From: an uncultured Legionellales bacterium
GTDB lineage: Bacteria > Pseudomonadota > Gammaproteobacteria > UBA1113
Length of the DNA stretch: 7,882 nt
Reading direction: 5' to 3'
Assembly: GCA_945956945.1 (NCBI GenBank)
Contig: CAMFJO010000024.1
Location: forward strand, 1-7,882
Part shown: positions 5,044 to 7,882 of the stretch, one piece after another
How positions within the stretch are numbered: the first letter of the stretch is position 1
Layout of the letters: every line of letters begins with the position of its first letter
Program-made: the position numbers and the translations under genes
The notes under the pieces: generated by a model
The model's database searches: none
Seen by the model: the letters and a program-made list of their open reading frames with translations, nothing else
Told to the model about the DNA's origin: nothing

Positions 5044-7086
5044 TCACCACAAAAGTTTCCACGCTGAGGAAGACTCAATCTCTTGAATGGGTACATTTCT
5101 ATACACAGCCAATTCTTTGGCCAGATTTTGTTTATCCATGGTTTTGGCATAATGCAATAGACCGCCCTGAAATGGAGGGAAACCCATGCCAAAAATAGTA
5201 CCGGCATCCACTAAATCAATACTGTTGACAATGGCCTCATCCAAACACAAAAGCGCACGACTCAACAATCCCAAGAAGAGCTGTCTTTCCAGAACAATGA
5301 CTTTTTGTGGATCGGCCTTTTCTTTGCTGCGAACCGGTTTACCCTTAACATAGACATAAAATCCTTTTTGGGTTTTACGCCCCAATTCACCTTTATCTAT
5401 TTTGGCTCGCAACACAGTTTGCGCGAGCGCTGCCTCTTTCCCGATTAAATGTTCACTGACAGCCAAACAGACATCGAGGCCCACTTGATCAGCGAGCTCT
5501 AAAGGCCCCATAGGCATTCCTAAACGGCGTCCAGCAGCATCAATCACTTCTATCGACTCACCGGCATTCAATGCCTTGAAGGCTTCAGCAAAATAACCGC
5601 CTACGATTTGATTGACTAAAAAGCCGGGCGCATCTTCCACCAGCAAGGGCAGTTTCTTAATTTGTTTCACAAAAGAAGCGGCATAGGCGGCAATCATTTT
5701 ATCGGTGTGCTTGCCTCGCACCACTTCGACTAAAGGCATCCGCGCCACCGGATTAAAAAAATGAATTCCTACCAAACGCTGCGGCTGCGCAAGCACACTA
5801 CCGATGTCAGCTAAGCCTAAACTGGAGGTATTGGTTGCCAATACGGCATCCATCCTCGCATGAGCCTCTATTTTCTTGAAGATGTCGTGTTTTAAGGCCA
5901 AATTTTCGACCGCTGCTTCCAGGATCAAATCAGCATAAGCAATACCATCGCCAGCCGCATCCGGACATAATCTATCCATTGTGGCCTGTATTAAATGGTT
6001 TTGTTTTAACAATCTTTTGGCTAATTCATAGGTTCTGGCAACCGCGCTGCCTAAGGCTTCCGCCGAAGGATCCTGTAAGGTTACCTTGATACCCTGTACT
6101 GCGCACCAGGCAGCGATGTCTCCACCCATCACCCCCGCGCCAATAATGTGAATGTGCTGAACCTTAAAATCAACTTCTTTTCCTGCGGCTTTTAATTTCT
6201 CTTGCAAAGAAAAAACATGTAGTAAGTTTCTACACGTTGTCGTTGAGAGTAATCTCCCTACCGATTCAGCCTCAACTGCAAAGGCTTTTTCTTCCACCGC
6301 ACCCACATTAACCCAATTGTCAATCACGGCATAAGGCGCTGGATATTGATCTATTTTTACCTTGGCCGCTAATTTTTTCTTAAACAATGACCCTAATAAA
6401 TGGCGCACAAAAGAAATCTCCATTATTTTATGCACCCAACTCATTTTTTTCACTTTAGGTTGATGCTCAATGTAATACGCTGCTGCCCTGCGCAATTCAC
6501 GCAAAGGAACAACGTCATCAACCAAACCCAAATGCTTGGCCTGTTGCGCATCAACACCGCGCCCTTCCAGAACAAAATTCATCCCTGCTATTGCGCCTAA
6601 CAAACGTACCGCACGGACCGAACCGCCAAAGCCCGGATGTATACCCAATTTGACTTCAGGTAGTGCTATCGTCGTATGCCTTTCATTCGTTGCAATACGA
6701 TAATGGCAGGCTAAAACCAATTCCGTGCCGCCTCCTAAGCAAAAACCATGAATGGCTGCAACGACCGGGATAGATAAAGCTTCAATCTGCGAAAATAAGG
6801 TTTGTACTTGACGCATGTGACTGATAGCCGCATTCGCGTCTTCAACAGCCGCAATTTCTTTCACGTCGGCCCCGGCAATAAATCCGCTGCTTTTGCCAGA
6901 AATAAACACTACCCCACGACATTGCGTATTGGCTTTAATCGTTTCAACAATATCCGCCAATTCTTGTAACACGGCAAAACTTAGGGTATTGGCTGTTGTA
7001 TGCGGTACATCTAAAGCCACCCAGAGGATATGACGATCATCTTCTTGTAAAGACCAATTTTTATAGGATTTTGTTGCAGTGTTCAC
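5044..7086 (-). CDS. Fatty-acid oxidation complex alpha subunit (enoyl-CoA hydratase / 3-hydroxyacyl-CoA dehydrogenase)
   Basis: This FadB/FadJ-type bifunctional enzyme hydrates trans-2-enoyl-CoA and oxidises the product with NAD, feeding the thiolase encoded just upstream. The N-terminal crotonase domain (about 10-200) has the oxyanion-hole motif GFIAGAD (68-74), and both hydratase Glu residues are present: Glu122 in GGGTE and Glu144 in PEVKLG. The dehydrogenase domain has GAGVMG (316-321), catalytic His442 in GIHFFNPVARMP and APGFLVNQI (486-494). A second C-terminal dehydrogenase module ends with GFPPFQGG (635-642). At 680 residues it is a little shorter than E. coli FadB (729) or FadJ (714). 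I chose the GTG start because AAAAGGAG lies 12 bases before it and it follows the thiolase stop by seven bases. An ATG at 7110 would add eight residues and overlap the thiolase by 17 bases, but has only a weak ribosome site. Thiolase-first order resembles fadIJ rather than fadBA, so no symbol is given. Confidence 0.93.
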   Translation of the reverse strand: MNTATKSYKNWSLQEDDRHILWVALDVPHTTANTLSFAVLQELADIVETIKANTQCRGVVFISGKSSGFIAGADVKEIAAVEDANAAISHMRQVQTLFSQIEALSIPVVAAIHGFCLGGGTELVLACHYRIATNERHTTIALPEVKLGIHPGFGGSVRAVRLLGAIAGMNFVLEGRGVDAQQAKHLGLVDDVVPLRELRRAAAYYIEHQPKVKKMSWVHKIMEISFVRHLLGSLFKKKLAAKVKIDQYPAPYAVIDNWVNVGAVEEKAFAVEAESVGRLLSTTTCRNLLHVFSLQEKLKAAGKEVDFKVQHIHIIGAGVMGGDIAAWCAVQGIKVTLQDPSAEALGSAVARTYELAKRLLKQNHLIQATMDRLCPDAAGDGIAYADLILEAAVENLALKHDIFKKIEAHARMDAVLATNTSSLGLADIGSVLAQPQRLVGIHFFNPVARMPLVEVVRGKHTDKMIAAYAASFVKQIKKLPLLVEDAPGFLVNQIVGGYFAEAFKALNAGESIEVIDAAGRRLGMPMGPLELADQVGLDVCLAVSEHLIGKEAALAQTVLRAKIDKGELGRKTQKGFYVYVKGKPVRSKEKADPQKVIVLERQLFLGLLSRALLCLDEAIVNSIDLVDAGTIFGMGFPPFQGGLLHYAKTMDKQNLAKELAVYRNVPIQEIESSSAWKLLW

Positions 7087-7093
7087 TTTAAAT

Positions 7094-7882
7094 CTACGCT
7101 CCTTTTGCATGCGATCTTAATAATATTGCGCCACCTTGACCACCCCCAACGCACAAAGAGGCGATCCCCTGTTTGGCTTTACGTGCGCGCAACACTTCCA
7201 ATAAGTGTAAAGTAATGCGGGCACCACTGGCTCCTACAGGATGTCCGCAAGCAATGGCACCGCCATCTACATTCAGGCGATCGAATGACAATTGCCCCAA
7301 GGCCTTAGCCAAGCCCAATTTATCTTGGCAATAATCGTCACTCGCCAGAGCTTCTACACACGCTAATACCTGTACAGCAAAAGCTTCATTAATTTCCCAA
7401 TAATCGATATCATCGAGTGTTAATTGATGGCGTGTTAATAAGGGCGCAATGGCATGCACCGGCCCCAAACCCATGCGGCTAGGATCCAAAGCCGCCCAAT
7501 TATAATCGACTAATTCCCCCAAAACGGGCCATTGGTATTGTTCTACTGCTTTAGCACTGGCCAATACCACATAACAAGCACCATCACTGATCTGCGAACT
7601 GTTACCGGCGGTAACCTGACCATAACGCGTATCAAACACCGGCGCTAGTTTAGCAAGTTTCTCCACGCTACTATCCGCACGAACACCATCATCGTGATCG
7701 TAGCAATCGCCTTTGCCATCATAAATCGGTACGATCTCGCCTAAACGGTGTTCTTTTTGCGCCAGCGCTAAACGCTGATGACTCATCACGGCAAATTCAT
7801 CCATCATTCGTCGTGTGATGTTAAAATCGTGCGCCAAAATTTCGGCTGTTTGCCCCATCGACAAATTGACCTGGTGATCTTT
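7094..7882 (-). CDS. Acyl-CoA thiolase, C-terminal part (gene continues past window edge)
   Basis: This is a thiolase (acetyl-CoA C-acyltransferase) that would cleave 3-ketoacyl-CoA in the last step of beta-oxidation. The frame is open to base 7882, so the true start lies outside. The 262 visible residues are the C-terminal part, and the N-terminal half with the acylated Cys is not in view. Counting from the window edge, it shows MGQTAE (9-14), the conserved NEAFAVQ (165-171), GGAIACGHPVGASG (206-219) with the catalytic His, and SLCVGGGQGGA (243-253) with the second catalytic Cys. The ending GGGQGG is unlike E. coli FadI and closer to broad FadA/AtoB-type thiolases, so chain-length preference is undetermined. 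It is the upstream, coupled partner of the alpha subunit. The TTG at 7864 is merely an internal codon and not a start. Confidence 0.93.
   Translation of the reverse strand, partial: KDHQVNLSMGQTAEILAHDFNITRRMMDEFAVMSHQRLALAQKEHRLGEIVPIYDGKGDCYDHDDGVRADSSVEKLAKLAPVFDTRYGQVTAGNSSQISDGACYVVLASAKAVEQYQWPVLGELVDYNWAALDPSRMGLGPVHAIAPLLTRHQLTLDDIDYWEINEAFAVQVLACVEALASDDYCQDKLGLAKALGQLSFDRLNVDGGAIACGHPVGASGARITLHLLEVLRARKAKQGIASLCVGGGQGGAILLRSHAKGA
7099..7106 (-). promoter_or_regulatory. Ribosome binding site for the alpha subunit inside the thiolase 3' end
   Basis: The minus strand reads AAAAGGAG within the last codons of the thiolase, 12 bases before GTG 7086. It supports translational coupling and favours GTG over ATG 7110, though the spacing is on the long side. 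Confidence 0.5.

Overview
This is a densely packed, moderate-GC bacterial chromosomal segment, most likely from a gammaproteobacterium. The best taxonomic clue is a two-module QueF of 284 codons whose catalytic residues fall at the same numbers as in E. coli (Cys190, Asp197). Paired L,D-transpeptidases and a Fic-like protein would suit a host-associated lineage such as the Legionellales, but that is inference. There are no tRNA or rRNA genes, insertion sequences, CRISPR arrays, phage genes or gene-free stretches over 300 bases.

Layout from left to right. A weak terminator-like hairpin and a TTG-started SugE/Gdx-type SMR exporter (105-416, +) come first. A short SDR-fold protein of the PRK07578 type follows in convergent orientation (424-1023, -). 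Next are queF (1119-1973, +), transcribed away from the SDR gene, and a 231-codon Fic-fold protein (2048-2743, +). The Fic gene converges on two tandem secreted L,D-transpeptidase paralogs on the minus strand (2747-3907 and 3993-4973). Further right, also on the minus strand, are a trifunctional-type beta-oxidation alpha subunit (5044-7086) and a thiolase that runs off the right edge (7094-7882).

How the genes work together. Thiolase and alpha subunit are translationally coupled (7 bases apart) and together would carry out the hydration, dehydrogenation and thiolysis steps of fatty-acid beta-oxidation. The two L,D-transpeptidases would make 3-3 peptidoglycan cross-links or attach proteins to the wall. 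They appear to have their own promoters. QueF makes preQ1 for queuosine tRNA modification. SugE probably exports guanidinium or a related small cation. The left-hand genes have no obvious joint pathway.

I see no convincing new multigene system. The observations most worth a second look are substitutions at key positions in otherwise intact genes: Gln for the catalytic His of the Fic motif, and Gly for the His next to the QueF active-site Phe. Others are an Ala/Thr-rich tail present in only one transpeptidase paralog and a dyad overlapping the promoter of the other.
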